Source: Draconibacterium orientale
GTDB lineage: Bacteria > Bacteroidota > Bacteroidia > Bacteroidales > Prolixibacteraceae
Assembly (NCBI RefSeq): GCF_000626635.1
Contig: NZ_CP007451.1
Span: forward strand, 5,004,501-5,068,500
Reading direction: 5' to 3'
Length of the DNA: 64,000 bases
Shown: in pieces, positions 14,866 through 23,511 of the stretch
Layout of the letters: each line of letters opens with the position of its first letter
How positions within the stretch are numbered: position 1 is the stretch's first letter
Made by a program: the position numbers and the translations under genes
The notes under the pieces: generated by a model
Told to the model about the DNA's origin: nothing
Databases searched by the model: none
What the model saw: only the letters and a program-made list of their open reading frames with translations

Positions 14866-16647
14866 ATGACCTGGAAATATTATCTACTAGTAGCTTTTGT
14901 ACTTACTGTTGCCGAACAAGCTGTGGCACAAGCACTTTCCAGCAACTTCGATCGGTTGGAAGATTATTACCGGAGAGAACAGTTACTCGGTAACATTGAG
15001 GCCGATTATTCTTTTGTCTCCTATCCCCTCTTTCCTACTGAGGCTTTCGGCGTGAAAGATCCGCACCGGCCAACTGAAAACACAGAAAGCTTTTTTGATT
15101 ACGATGTGAATAAGCGTTTGGGGAAACATTTACCTTCAGATATCTCGCTAAAGCTCCTTCCTTTGGTTTGGACTAATCAGTACAATTCGCACCATCCTGA
15201 AGACTGGAACGACGGAGCGATGATTCCGGCCAAAGGCTATCAGACCTTCGTTAGTGGTGGCCTTTATTTTAGTGTTGCCGTGAGCGAGAACCTTCCATCG
15301 CTATCCATAAAAATACAACCGGAATATATCTACGCTTCCAATCCCGAGTATGACGGGTTCCCCTTAACCCGCGAAAATCCGGAGCTGGCGACCTTAAGAT
15401 GGGCGCAATATTATTTTAACACCTTAAACTATATCGACCAGCCGGAACGTTTTGGCGAGGAGGCCTACGAGCAGTTTAACTGGGGACAAAGCAGTGTTCG
15501 CATCAACTACAAAGCCATTTCGCTGGGTTTTTCCAACGAAAATCTCTGGTGGGGACCGGGCAGACGCAATAGCCTGTTAATGACCAATACGGCACCCGGC
15601 TTTCGGCATTATACCTTAAATACTACCCGTCCCATTCGTACACCTGTTGGTTCTTTCGAAGGACAAATTGTAATGGGTACGTTAAAAGCTTCGGGTTACC
15701 TCCCTCCCAACAGCGAAGTGAAAGACCATAACGGCATGCTCTTTTATTCGCCCAAACGGCAGGACGATCGTTATTTTAATGGAATGATCCTGAATTACAG
15801 TCCTAAGTGGGTAGAAGGACTTCACCTGGGACTGATACGTAGTTTCCAAATGTATAAAATCGATAGGGACGACTCTTTCGACGCTTACCTACCCGTTTTT
15901 AGTTCTTTCAGTGAAAAGAAATTACAAAAGCAGGCAGAAGATCTGGAAGAAGGAGAATTGAGCAATCACCAGAAAAGAGACGCATACTATTCGTTTTTTA
16001 TGCGCTATGTGTGGCCCAAAGCTCATGTTGAAATATATGCGGAATATGGCCTGGCCGACAATCACTGGGACGGAAGAGATTTTATGGTGGAAATGGAACA
16101 CTCAAGAGCCTTTAATTATGGATTCCGAAAACTAATTGAACTCCCGGCAGAAGATCAGGTGATACAGGTAGGCATGGAAATCACTCATTTGGCAAAAAAT
16201 CCAACCTCGGTACTTAGGGGTAGCCAGAGCACTTACCAACAGGGAAGCAAAACCTGGTACACCGGCGTTGGTGTTCGGCAGGGTTATACCCACCGTGGAC
16301 AACTACTGGGGGCCGGAATCGGGCCCGGTAGTAACCTGATGAGCTTAAACGTAGGATGGAACAAAGGTTTGAAAGCCATTGGAGTGCAAGTGGAACGATA
16401 TGCCCACAACGAAGATTTCCACAATGAAACCATTAAAGATATACGCATGCACTGGGTTGACCTGGCAGCTGCATTAAACGGTAGCTGGGATTATAAGAAC
16501 CTGTTGTTTTCTTTTAATTTAAAATTTGTTGGGGCTAAAAACTATCAGTGGATTTACGACTTTAACTGGAACGATTACTGGGACAACAGTAGTGGAAAAG
16601 ATGTTTTTAACTTCCACGGAAAACTGGGAATAATGTATCGCTTCTAG
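14866..16647 (+). CDS. Capsule assembly Wzi-family outer-membrane protein (paralogue 1)
   Basis: This roughly 594-residue protein begins with a signal peptide (MTWKYYLLVAFVLTVAEQAVAQ, start ATG 14866, matching the paralogue; ATG 14824 would add 14 residues). The Wzi-family core LWWGPGRRNSLLMTN is followed by GSFEGQIVMGTLKASGY, and the C terminus ends in aromatic YRF like an outer-membrane beta barrel. In enteric bacteria Wzi anchors capsule on the cell surface. The next gene at 17366 is a clear paralogue: both share DYYRR/REQLLGN, NQYNSHHPE, ERYxHN, KNYQW and the LWWGPG block. Confidence 0.82.
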   Translation: MTWKYYLLVAFVLTVAEQAVAQALSSNFDRLEDYYRREQLLGNIEADYSFVSYPLFPTEAFGVKDPHRPTENTESFFDYDVNKRLGKHLPSDISLKLLPLVWTNQYNSHHPEDWNDGAMIPAKGYQTFVSGGLYFSVAVSENLPSLSIKIQPEYIYASNPEYDGFPLTRENPELATLRWAQYYFNTLNYIDQPERFGEEAYEQFNWGQSSVRINYKAISLGFSNENLWWGPGRRNSLLMTNTAPGFRHYTLNTTRPIRTPVGSFEGQIVMGTLKASGYLPPNSEVKDHNGMLFYSPKRQDDRYFNGMILNYSPKWVEGLHLGLIRSFQMYKIDRDDSFDAYLPVFSSFSEKKLQKQAEDLEEGELSNHQKRDAYYSFFMRYVWPKAHVEIYAEYGLADNHWDGRDFMVEMEHSRAFNYGFRKLIELPAEDQVIQVGMEITHLAKNPTSVLRGSQSTYQQGSKTWYTGVGVRQGYTHRGQLLGAGIGPGSNLMSLNVGWNKGLKAIGVQVERYAHNEDFHNETIKDIRMHWVDLAAALNGSWDYKNLLFSFNLKFVGAKNYQWIYDFNWNDYWDNSSGKDVFNFHGKLGIMYRF

Positions 16648-16690
16648 CACCAAGGCAAAAGGAAAAAGTGTAAAGATAAAAGTGTTTACA

Positions 16691-16735
16691 CTATCTAGTA
16701 TCCAGTATCCAGTATCCAGTATCCAGTATCCAGTA
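16691..16735. repeat. Heptanucleotide array A
   Basis: Tandem CAGTATC units (about six) following the Wzi stop. A predicted 64-residue frame here is a translation of the repeat and not a gene. Confidence 0.85.
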
Positions 16736-16865
16736 CAAAGACAAAAAAGATATAAAGGATTTTACCACAAAGTTACGCCAAGAAATCACAGAGTTTCACA
16801 GAGAATTGAGAAGCAAGTTATGACCTACAACTTTACAATTTATCAGTTTTACAATTCCATAGTTT

Positions 16866-16987
16866 CCAGTATCTAGAATCAAGTATCTAGTATCAAGTAT
16901 CAAGCATCAACTATCAAGCATCAACCATCAAGCATCAACCATCAAGCATCAACCATCAAGCATCAACCATCAAGCATCAACCATCAA
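16866..16987. repeat. Heptanucleotide array B
   Basis: About 17 tandem heptamers of the type CMAGYAT/CAACCAT; the distal part alternates CATCAAG and CATCAAC, giving a 14-bp higher-order unit. Confidence 0.85.
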
Positions 16988-16989
16988 CA

Positions 16990-17119
16990 AAAAAAATAAG
17001 GTCAATAAGGTTATTGCAGGGAGACATCAATGGCTACTAAGGTTATTTAAGGACGAAATAAGGTTTTACCATAGCAGAAAAAACCTTCAAGTGTTTTTAA
17101 AACCTTGAAGTGTTTAAAT
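16990..17119 (+). repeat. Repeat module, copy 11
   Basis: AATAAGGTCAATAAGGTTAT, CTACTAAGGTTAT, AATAAGGTTTTACC and ACCTTCAAG/CTTGAAG. It sits between two heptamer arrays and is the only full module copy inside the polysaccharide locus. Confidence 0.7.
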
Positions 17120-17123
17120 AAAA

Positions 17124-17161
17124 CAATATCTCACGTCTCAGTGCTCATCATCTCAGCGCTT
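17124..17161. repeat. TCTCA-type low-complexity spacer
   Basis: CAATATCTCACGTCTCAGTG and following CTCATCATCTCAGCG closely resemble the stretch found inside the fcl coding sequence at 5081-5118. Confidence 0.6.
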
Positions 17162-17240
17162 AAAAATATTTACACGATCAAGTTCAAGCATCTAGCACCA
17201 AGAAAAAAGGCAAAAGGAAAAGGAAAAGTGTAAAAGTGAA

Positions 17241-17364
17241 AGTATCCAGCATCAATTATCCAGCATCCAGTATCCAGTATCCAGCATCCAGTATCCAGCA
17301 TCAATTATCCAGCATCCAGTATCCAGTATCCAGCATCCAGTATCAAACATCAAGTATCTCATAT
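17241..17364. repeat. Heptanucleotide array C, running up to the start codon of the second wzi-like gene
   Basis: Tandem CAGTATC/CAGCATC/CAATTAT heptamers with a longer internal duplication. The array ends ATCTCATATC immediately before ATG 17366, so it fills the whole position of the promoter and ribosome-binding site. Confidence 0.85.
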
Positions 17365-17365
17365 C

Positions 17366-19045
17366 ATGTACATAAAATATAAACACCTTCTTTTCTTCTC
17401 CATACTATTGTTTATTGGTGCAGAAAGTAGTATAGCTCAATCCCTATCCTTAAACAAACAAACCCTGAACGATTATTACCGTCGTCAGCAGTTACTGGGG
17501 AATGTGGATTCGACCCTTTCATTTACCTCCCGGCCTATCTATTCGGAAGCTTTGGGCAAAGAAGACCTATTCGATCCTGAAAACAGTATGGATAGTTCGA
17601 GCCTCCACAAATTCGATGGCAGCTTTTTCTTTCATAAGCGAAGAGGACAGTTTACTTTGCTTCCCGTGAGCATGCTGAATCAATACAATAGCCATCATCC
17701 GGAAGGGATTAACGATGGATCGATGATTCCGGCACGAAGTGCACAAATGCGTGCCGACCTGGGGTTCTATTTTAAATACAGCCTGCTGAGTATAACCTTT
17801 AATCCGGAATTGGTGTATGCCCACAATAAGCTTTTCGACGGTTTTCCTTCGGGGTACAAAACCACGCTGAATATGCAATTCCCCCACTCTAAAGGAAGAA
17901 TTGATTTACCGGAGCGGTTCGGAGGTTTCCACTATACGAAATTCTTTTTAGGCCAAAGCAGTGTGCGTTTAACTTATAAACCCATCTCCATTGGCTTATC
18001 ATCCGAAAACCTCTGGTGGGGACCGGGATATAAAAACTCCCTGCTCATGACCAATTCAGCCTCCGGTTTTTTACACCTAACCTTAAATACGGTACGCCCG
18101 GTAAAAACACCAATCGGTTCGTTCGAAGGGCAAATCGTTGCCGGAAAACTTGAAGAATCGGGCTATACCGAAGGTTTACCGGACGACTGGCGCTATTTAA
18201 ATGCCATGGTAATGAGCTATCAACCCCGTTGGGTACCGGGTTTGTTTTTGGGTTTTACCCGAAGTTTTATGACCTACTCGGAGGATATGGGATCCGGATT
18301 TTCGGACTATTTGCCGGTACTTAGTTTTCTTTCCAAAAGTTCGGGAGGTTCCAATGAAAATGTGGACAGCCAGCGACAGGATCAACGTATTTCACTATTT
18401 GCAAGATGGTTATTCCCCGAATCGCATGCGGAGATATACTTTGAATTTGGCCGCGAAGACCATTCCTGGGACATGCGCGACTTTTTGATGGAGCCCACCC
18501 ATTCTTCAGCCTATATTTTAGGGGCACATAAACTACTGGGCTTTAAAGGAAAACGTTATTTCCAGGTGCGGGGAGAAATTACTCAAATGGCTGCAAGTCA
18601 GACTAACATAAACAGAAGGAGCACTTATAAGCAACCGGCAGGGACGTGGTATTACCATTATCAACTAACGCACGGCTATACCCACAAAGGCCAGTTACTG
18701 GGTGCCGGAATTGATCCCGGCAGCAACACCCAAACGCTGGAAATCAGCTGGAATAGAGGACTAAAACAGGTGGGTATTGAATTTGAACGTTATGTGCACA
18801 ACAACAACTTCTGGTATAACTATATTAAAGATTTCCGGGCCAACTGGGTGGATTTAAGCACCTCTGTTTTTGCCAACTGGGATTATAAAAACTTTCTGGT
18901 ATATGGAAAAATAAAGCTGGTTAGCAGCCGAAACTACCAATGGCTTTACGAACCCACATTTGCCGAAGTGCAAGCCGACTACTGGACACATCCCAACAAC
19001 ACCTTCAACCTGCATACCCAATTGGGTATATCTTACCGATTCTGA
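17366..19045 (+). CDS. Capsule assembly Wzi-family outer-membrane protein (paralogue 2)
   Basis: A 559-residue protein with signal peptide MYIKYKHLLFFSILLFIGAE and cleavage after IAQ, then the Wzi blocks LWWGPGYKNSLLMTN, GSFEGQIVAGKLEESGY, GYTHKGQLLGAGIDPGSN and a terminal YRF. It is colinear with paralogue 1 across its length, so the pair arose by tandem duplication, then diverged. A surface role in capsule retention is inferred from the family. Its start codon abuts a heptamer array, which could influence its expression. Confidence 0.82.
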   Translation: MYIKYKHLLFFSILLFIGAESSIAQSLSLNKQTLNDYYRRQQLLGNVDSTLSFTSRPIYSEALGKEDLFDPENSMDSSSLHKFDGSFFFHKRRGQFTLLPVSMLNQYNSHHPEGINDGSMIPARSAQMRADLGFYFKYSLLSITFNPELVYAHNKLFDGFPSGYKTTLNMQFPHSKGRIDLPERFGGFHYTKFFLGQSSVRLTYKPISIGLSSENLWWGPGYKNSLLMTNSASGFLHLTLNTVRPVKTPIGSFEGQIVAGKLEESGYTEGLPDDWRYLNAMVMSYQPRWVPGLFLGFTRSFMTYSEDMGSGFSDYLPVLSFLSKSSGGSNENVDSQRQDQRISLFARWLFPESHAEIYFEFGREDHSWDMRDFLMEPTHSSAYILGAHKLLGFKGKRYFQVRGEITQMAASQTNINRRSTYKQPAGTWYYHYQLTHGYTHKGQLLGAGIDPGSNTQTLEISWNRGLKQVGIEFERYVHNNNFWYNYIKDFRANWVDLSTSVFANWDYKNFLVYGKIKLVSSRNYQWLYEPTFAEVQADYWTHPNNTFNLHTQLGISYRF

Positions 19046-19303
19046 TCCCTATCCACCCGCTACCCGCTATACACAAAAATTAATTTGGATAAGGCACAAA
19101 AAAATGATCAATACCCAATAACAAATACCCAATGCAGAACAAGGTAAACGCACCAATTGCAGTTGATTTGGACATTGATTATTCAAAATTGGATATTTTA
19201 CTTTTTAAATCATTGTGATACAATAAAATACACAGCCATAAAAAGATTCTTTCGCTTCATTGCATTTCGCTCAGAATGACAGTATGTTAGTTTTTTGATG
19301 TTG

Positions 19304-19346
19304 GGATAGAGTGGTTTGGCGGCTGTACCGCCAAACCACTCTATCC
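19304..19346. repeat. Perfect 19-bp inverted repeat with 5-nt loop
   Basis: GGATAGAGTGGTTTGGCGG - CTGTA - CCGCCAAACCACTCTATCC. It lies inside a wider dyad whose outer parts are AAAGATTCTTTCGCTTC (about 19241) and GAAGCGCAGCGAGGAATCTT (about 19376). The gap 19046-19780 has no gene. Confidence 0.75.
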
Positions 19347-19515
19347 TCACCCAAAGCCAAAAGCCTTTCATTCCGAAGCGCAGCGAGGAATCTTTTTTAA
19401 GTTACCCGAAGATTACTGATTTTAACTCATTATAAACAAAAAGCCCACAGTTCTAAGCAACAGAACAACAAAAGGTTTCTGGTAAATCATTCCAGGGGCA
19501 AAGCCCCGGCAAGTT

Positions 19516-19631
19516 ATACCAATTGTATTTCAAAGTGAGCCTTTGAAATTACAATGGTTAATGCCGATAGAAAATTAAAGAGGCTTTGGGAGTAAGCGAA
19601 CCAAAGGCTTAGTTTAATTTCAAATCGGTAT
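19516..19631 (+). repeat. ATACCAATTG element, copy 2 (116 bp)
   Basis: Stem 1 is CCAATTGTATTTCAAAG / CTTTGAAATTACAATGG around a TGAGC loop. Stem 2 pairs GCCGAT...AATTAAA with TTTAATTTCAAATCGGT and contains GCTTTGG/CCAAAGGC. It is preceded by GGGGCAAAGCCCC and followed by CATCG...GGGCGATGG, as in copy 3. Confidence 0.7.
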
Positions 19632-19780
19632 TATAGCATCGTCCGTAAGGGCGATGGTTTTAATGTAACATACAACGCCGAACAAGCAAAACCAGAGAAA
19701 ATTATTAGATTTAACCATAATAAGAGCTTATCAGCAGACAAAAAAACAAACAAAACGACCAATAGTTTACCATTTCGCCA

Positions 19781-20596
19781 ATGCAGACTTCGCCATTAAT
19801 TTCCATTATCGTTCCTTGTTACAATCAAGGCAAATACCTGACTGAGTGTCTTGAAAGCATTCATTCACAAGGCTATGACAATTACGAGATTATTGTGGTA
19901 AACGATGGAAGTACCGACGCCTATACCAACCAAATTGTACGCGGGATTTCACACCCCCGAATAAAAGTACTGCAAACAGAAAACCAGGGCGTTTCCGCTG
20001 CCCGCAACCTGGGAATTAAAAATTCGACCGGAAAATACATTTTACCGTTGGATGCTGACGATAAAATTGGTACAAATTTTATTCAGCAAGCGGTTGAACT
20101 GCTGGAAAAAAACGACGACGTTAAAGTGGTCAATTGCCAAGTCGCACTTTTTGGCGCCAAAAATGGTATGTTACCTCTTGAATCCTATTCGTTAAAGAAG
20201 CTGCTGGCCAGAAACTTTATTGTGGTTTCTGCCATTTTCCGAAGGTCGGATTTTGACCAAACACAGGGCTACAATACAAATATGAAAGAAGGTTTCGAGG
20301 ACTGGGATTTTTGGATAGCCTTGTTAAAAAACGGAGGTGCTGTTCATACCTTAAATGACATTGGCTTTTTTTATCGGATTAAAAGAAATTCAAGAAATGC
20401 TTCATTAATCGCAAGCCGGGAACATTTTCGGAAACTGAGGCAGCAAATATATATGAACCACCAGGATATTTATTCAAAACATCTCCTCGATCCCCAGGAA
20501 TCATTTGAATATGAACTCATAACGCAGTCGCGCGAGTACCGATTAGGTGTATTTCTGTTGAAGCCCATACGAACTCTTTATCGCTTATTCCATTGA
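19781..20596 (+). CDS. GT2-family glycosyltransferase
   Basis: The 271-residue protein opens SPLISIIVPCYNQGKYLTEC, the canonical GT2 start, with VVNDGSTD for nucleotide binding and LDADDKI as the DxD metal motif; EDWDFWIALL supplies the ED/QxxRW-like catalytic region. It would transfer a sugar to the undecaprenyl-linked repeat unit on the cytoplasmic side. Its stop overlaps the TTG start of the polymerase gene (TTGA), so the two are translationally coupled. Confidence 0.9.
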   Translation: MQTSPLISIIVPCYNQGKYLTECLESIHSQGYDNYEIIVVNDGSTDAYTNQIVRGISHPRIKVLQTENQGVSAARNLGIKNSTGKYILPLDADDKIGTNFIQQAVELLEKNDDVKVVNCQVALFGAKNGMLPLESYSLKKLLARNFIVVSAIFRRSDFDQTQGYNTNMKEGFEDWDFWIALLKNGGAVHTLNDIGFFYRIKRNSRNASLIASREHFRKLRQQIYMNHQDIYSKHLLDPQESFEYELITQSREYRLGVFLLKPIRTLYRLFH

Positions 20597-21828
20597 CAAA
20601 TAGTATAAAATACCTGTACGGGAAAAATTATAAGACATTGCTCTACGTTGGTTTAGCCTTGTTATTTCTCGATGTAATTATCGATCCCAGCAATAAAATA
20701 TTTCATAGTAAATATGTTTTATTCCTGGGAGTTTTTGTGCTTTGGTTTCCGCTGCACTATAAAAAAACGGTATATCTCTCGAAACAAATCCTATTTGCTG
20801 TGGCCTTTATTGGCTTCTTTATGCCATTTTATGCCTTATCGGTTGGCCTGATAAAAAACTTTGCCGGTAACAGCACAATGGCAGAGCTGGTTTACCTGAA
20901 CTCTTTTTTCTTCTTTTTCCTGCTGGTGATAATCGTTACCGAAAACATTCAGCTTCGCCCAGTTTTGAATGTATCGGCTATACTGCTTGTTGCAATGACG
21001 GCATTTTCCTATTTTCTGCCCTTAATCAATCCCGGCCTTTTTGCTAAGCTTTATGCGTTTTTTGTGATGGAAAAAGAAGTCGCCGTTTATGCGCTGCGGA
21101 ATTACGGTGGTTTTACCCTGTTAATGGTGTTCTACAAAACTTCGCCGATACTTGTATTCCCGCTGGCTTATTACCTCCATCGGCTACTCATTTTAAAAAT
21201 TAAAAAGAACAGGGGCGCGCAAATTGTTTTTATTTTGGCACTATGTACCACTCTGTTTCTTTCCGGTACACGGGCAAACATTTTGTCCATGACATTTATA
21301 TTGCTTTTCTACCTTCTGTTTTATGCCTATAAAAATTCGAAGCCGCTTGCCTTACTGGTGGCATTTATTTATTTGGCCGGGTTCTTTTATGGGGCAAATC
21401 TACTGGCCGAAGTATTTTTAAACCGCTCTGAAATTTCCAACCAGGTAAAGCTCGGACACCTGTTTTCTTATATCGAACATTTTTCGAATCATATAGGTAT
21501 TTTGCTCTTTGGACAGGGAATTGGCAGCACTATGTACACCTCGGGCATAAACAGTGTGGTAAGCGTAACTGAGTTAACTTATTTCGAATTAATACGCGTT
21601 TGGGGCATCCCCGTTTCGATCGTATTTGGCCTCATTCTGCTTATTCCGATCTTTTATGAAATCAAGAGTGGTTCCATTTCACACTTGTTTATTGCCTATC
21701 TGGCTTATCTCTTTATTGCAGGCACCAACCCGCTACTGTTAAGTTCAACCGGAATGTTGGTATTGGTTTATGTTTTTTCGCAAACCTATTCCACGACCTT
21801 CCCAAACGATGCTGAAAATGAGGCTTGA
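20593..21828 (+). CDS. Wzy-like polysaccharide polymerase / O-antigen ligase-fold membrane protein
   Basis: The 411-residue protein has about ten to twelve hydrophobic helices and a large periplasmic loop in the second half (SGTRANI, then LLFGQGIGSTMYTSG), the usual arrangement for Wzy/WaaL-fold enzymes that join repeat units. Sequence conservation in this class is low, so the call rests on topology, the short GTRANILS and GQGIG motifs and the locus. TTG start at 20593 overlaps the preceding stop. Its 3' end overlaps the next glycosyltransferase. Confidence 0.75.
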   Translation: MTNSIKYLYGKNYKTLLYVGLALLFLDVIIDPSNKIFHSKYVLFLGVFVLWFPLHYKKTVYLSKQILFAVAFIGFFMPFYALSVGLIKNFAGNSTMAELVYLNSFFFFFLLVIIVTENIQLRPVLNVSAILLVAMTAFSYFLPLINPGLFAKLYAFFVMEKEVAVYALRNYGGFTLLMVFYKTSPILVFPLAYYLHRLLILKIKKNRGAQIVFILALCTTLFLSGTRANILSMTFILLFYLLFYAYKNSKPLALLVAFIYLAGFFYGANLLAEVFLNRSEISNQVKLGHLFSYIEHFSNHIGILLFGQGIGSTMYTSGINSVVSVTELTYFELIRVWGIPVSIVFGLILLIPIFYEIKSGSISHLFIAYLAYLFIAGTNPLLLSSTGMLVLVYVFSQTYSTTFPNDAENEA

Positions 21829-22645
21829 AATATTATTAGCGACATATAACAGCGAAAAATACCTGACGGAGTTACTTGATTCGTTACGGGCACAATCATA
21901 CACCAACTGGGAGCTGCTGGTACACGATGATGGTTCCACCGACCAAACAACAACAATTTTAAAGAAATTTAGAAAGCAACATGGCATAGCGATTAAAATA
22001 TTGAGTAGCGATAGGCAACTGGGACCAATGCGCAGTTTTGAGAAACTGATGGAATACAGTTCTGCTGAATACATCATGTTTTGCGATCACGACGATGTTT
22101 GGTTACCCCATAAAATTGAAGAATCGTTAGCTTGTATTCAGCAACTGAAACAGCAAAATCCGGATAAGGCAGCATTGGTTTTTAGCGATCTGGAAGTAGT
22201 GGATGAACAATTAAACACCATCCATTCATCGTTCTGGAACTATTCGAAAGTGAATCCCGGGAATGTTTACAATGTCTACAAGCTTTTGATTAATAATCCG
22301 GCCCCGGGCTGCACTTTTATCATGAACAAGAAGGTAAAACCATTGGTTCTGCCTTTCCCTGAGCAAGCCCGGATGCACGACTGGTGGATTATTTTAAAAG
22401 TTGCAGAATCGGGAGTGATCGATTACCTCAAAAAGCCGGGCTTACGCTATCGTCAACACAAAAAAAATGAAGTGGGTGCTGAGGGCATTAAAAACACTTA
22501 CCTGTTGTCGCGTTTGGCCAATTTGTCACTCACAATAAAAAGGAATATGGAAAGTTATCGAATGATGAAATGTTTGTCGAACAAATATTCACTCCTTAAA
22601 CTTCTCTGGTATAAACTGCGCATATCGCTGGCTAAACTTTTCTGA
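21809..22645 (+). CDS. GT2-family glycosyltransferase
   Basis: From ATG 21809 (or 21818) the protein begins MRLEILLATYNSEKYLTELL, followed by VHDDGSTD and FCDHDDVWLPHK, where the DHDD segment is the metal site. The DHDDVW variant is typical of the subfamily with the rhamnosyltransferase RgpF/alpha-L-Rha type. The start overlaps the end of the polymerase gene by 11-20 bp and the next glycosyltransferase begins five bases after the stop, so the three form one transcription unit. Confidence 0.88.
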   Translation: MLKMRLEILLATYNSEKYLTELLDSLRAQSYTNWELLVHDDGSTDQTTTILKKFRKQHGIAIKILSSDRQLGPMRSFEKLMEYSSAEYIMFCDHDDVWLPHKIEESLACIQQLKQQNPDKAALVFSDLEVVDEQLNTIHSSFWNYSKVNPGNVYNVYKLLINNPAPGCTFIMNKKVKPLVLPFPEQARMHDWWIILKVAESGVIDYLKKPGLRYRQHKKNEVGAEGIKNTYLLSRLANLSLTIKRNMESYRMMKCLSNKYSLLKLLWYKLRISLAKLF

Positions 22646-22649
22646 CAAA

Positions 22650-23375
22650 ATGACTATTTCAGTTTGTATTCCTACTTATAACGGCGGGCAATTTATAAAG
22701 GAACAGCTCGATTCGATTCTGAACCAAACGCGAGCTGTTGATGAAATTATTATTTCCGATGATTCATCGACAGATCAGACGGTAGAAATCATCTTATCTT
22801 TTGCCGATCCGAGAATCAAGTTATTCGAAAAGCAACAATTTTCAAGCCCAATATTTAATCTCGAATTTGCCTTAAAACAAGCTTCGGGCGACTATATTTT
22901 TTTAGCCGATCAGGACGATGTATGGATGCCCGACAAGGTAGAAATTCTGGTCAATGAATTGGCAACAAGCAAACTGGTAATTTCAGACGGAGTGGTAATC
23001 AACCAGCAGGGGAAAGAAATTGCCTCATCAATATTTGAAATCTTTAACTCGCGCCTGGGCTTTTTAAAAAACCTTGCAAAAAACTCGTACATGGGTTGTT
23101 GTATGGCTTTTCATAAAGATTTATTGCCGATTGTTCTCCCCTTCCCTAAAAAAATTGCCATGCACGATTTATGGATCGGACTAAATGCTGAACTGTTTAC
23201 AAAACCGGTATTCTGCCCGGCCAAACTGGTAAAATACAGAAGGCATGATTTTAACAAAACACCACTGGATGCTCAAACCAACTCCAATTCGCTGGGTTAT
23301 AAAATATTCTTTCGGCTTACGATGCTGTCACTTATTGTTTTGCGATTTGTACGACAAAAAATGAAATTAAAATAG
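22650..23375 (+). CDS. GT2-family glycosyltransferase
   Basis: A 241-residue GT2 enzyme: MTISVCIPTYNGGQFIKEQL, ISDDSSTDQT, and FLADQDDVWMPDKV with the DQDDVW metal motif. It is closely similar in plan to the preceding enzyme (same DDVW type, same FPxxxxMHDxWI end), suggesting duplication followed by change in specificity. Ends in a basic C terminus (RFVRQKMKLK) that may sit on the membrane. Confidence 0.88.
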   Translation: MTISVCIPTYNGGQFIKEQLDSILNQTRAVDEIIISDDSSTDQTVEIILSFADPRIKLFEKQQFSSPIFNLEFALKQASGDYIFLADQDDVWMPDKVEILVNELATSKLVISDGVVINQQGKEIASSIFEIFNSRLGFLKNLAKNSYMGCCMAFHKDLLPIVLPFPKKIAMHDLWIGLNAELFTKPVFCPAKLVKYRRHDFNKTPLDAQTNSNSLGYKIFFRLTMLSLIVLRFVRQKMKLK

Positions 23376-23400
23376 ATGCCGTTTAGCTCGAAAAATCAGA

Positions 23401-23445
23401 CTTCGACTACGCTCAGCCTGACAGTCACCCTGAGCGTAGTCGAAG
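23401..23445. repeat. Perfect 16-bp inverted repeat
   Basis: CTTCGACTACGCTCAG (23401-23416) and CTGAGCGTAGTCGAAG (23430-23445), 13-nt loop, between two glycosyltransferase genes. Confidence 0.75.
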
Positions 23446-23511
23446 GGTGCCGATCAACAGGATTCTGATAAATATTGCCCAACAAAACTTACGATACACT
23501 AAAAGATAAAA

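Noticed and set aside
16682-16876. A 64-residue plus-strand open frame (SIQYPV repeats)
   Set aside because: It is the translation of the CAGTATC heptamer array; no start context and no protein-like composition.
16866-17364. CRISPR array
   Set aside because: The repeats are 7-14 bp and contiguous, without unique spacers, and no cas genes are near.
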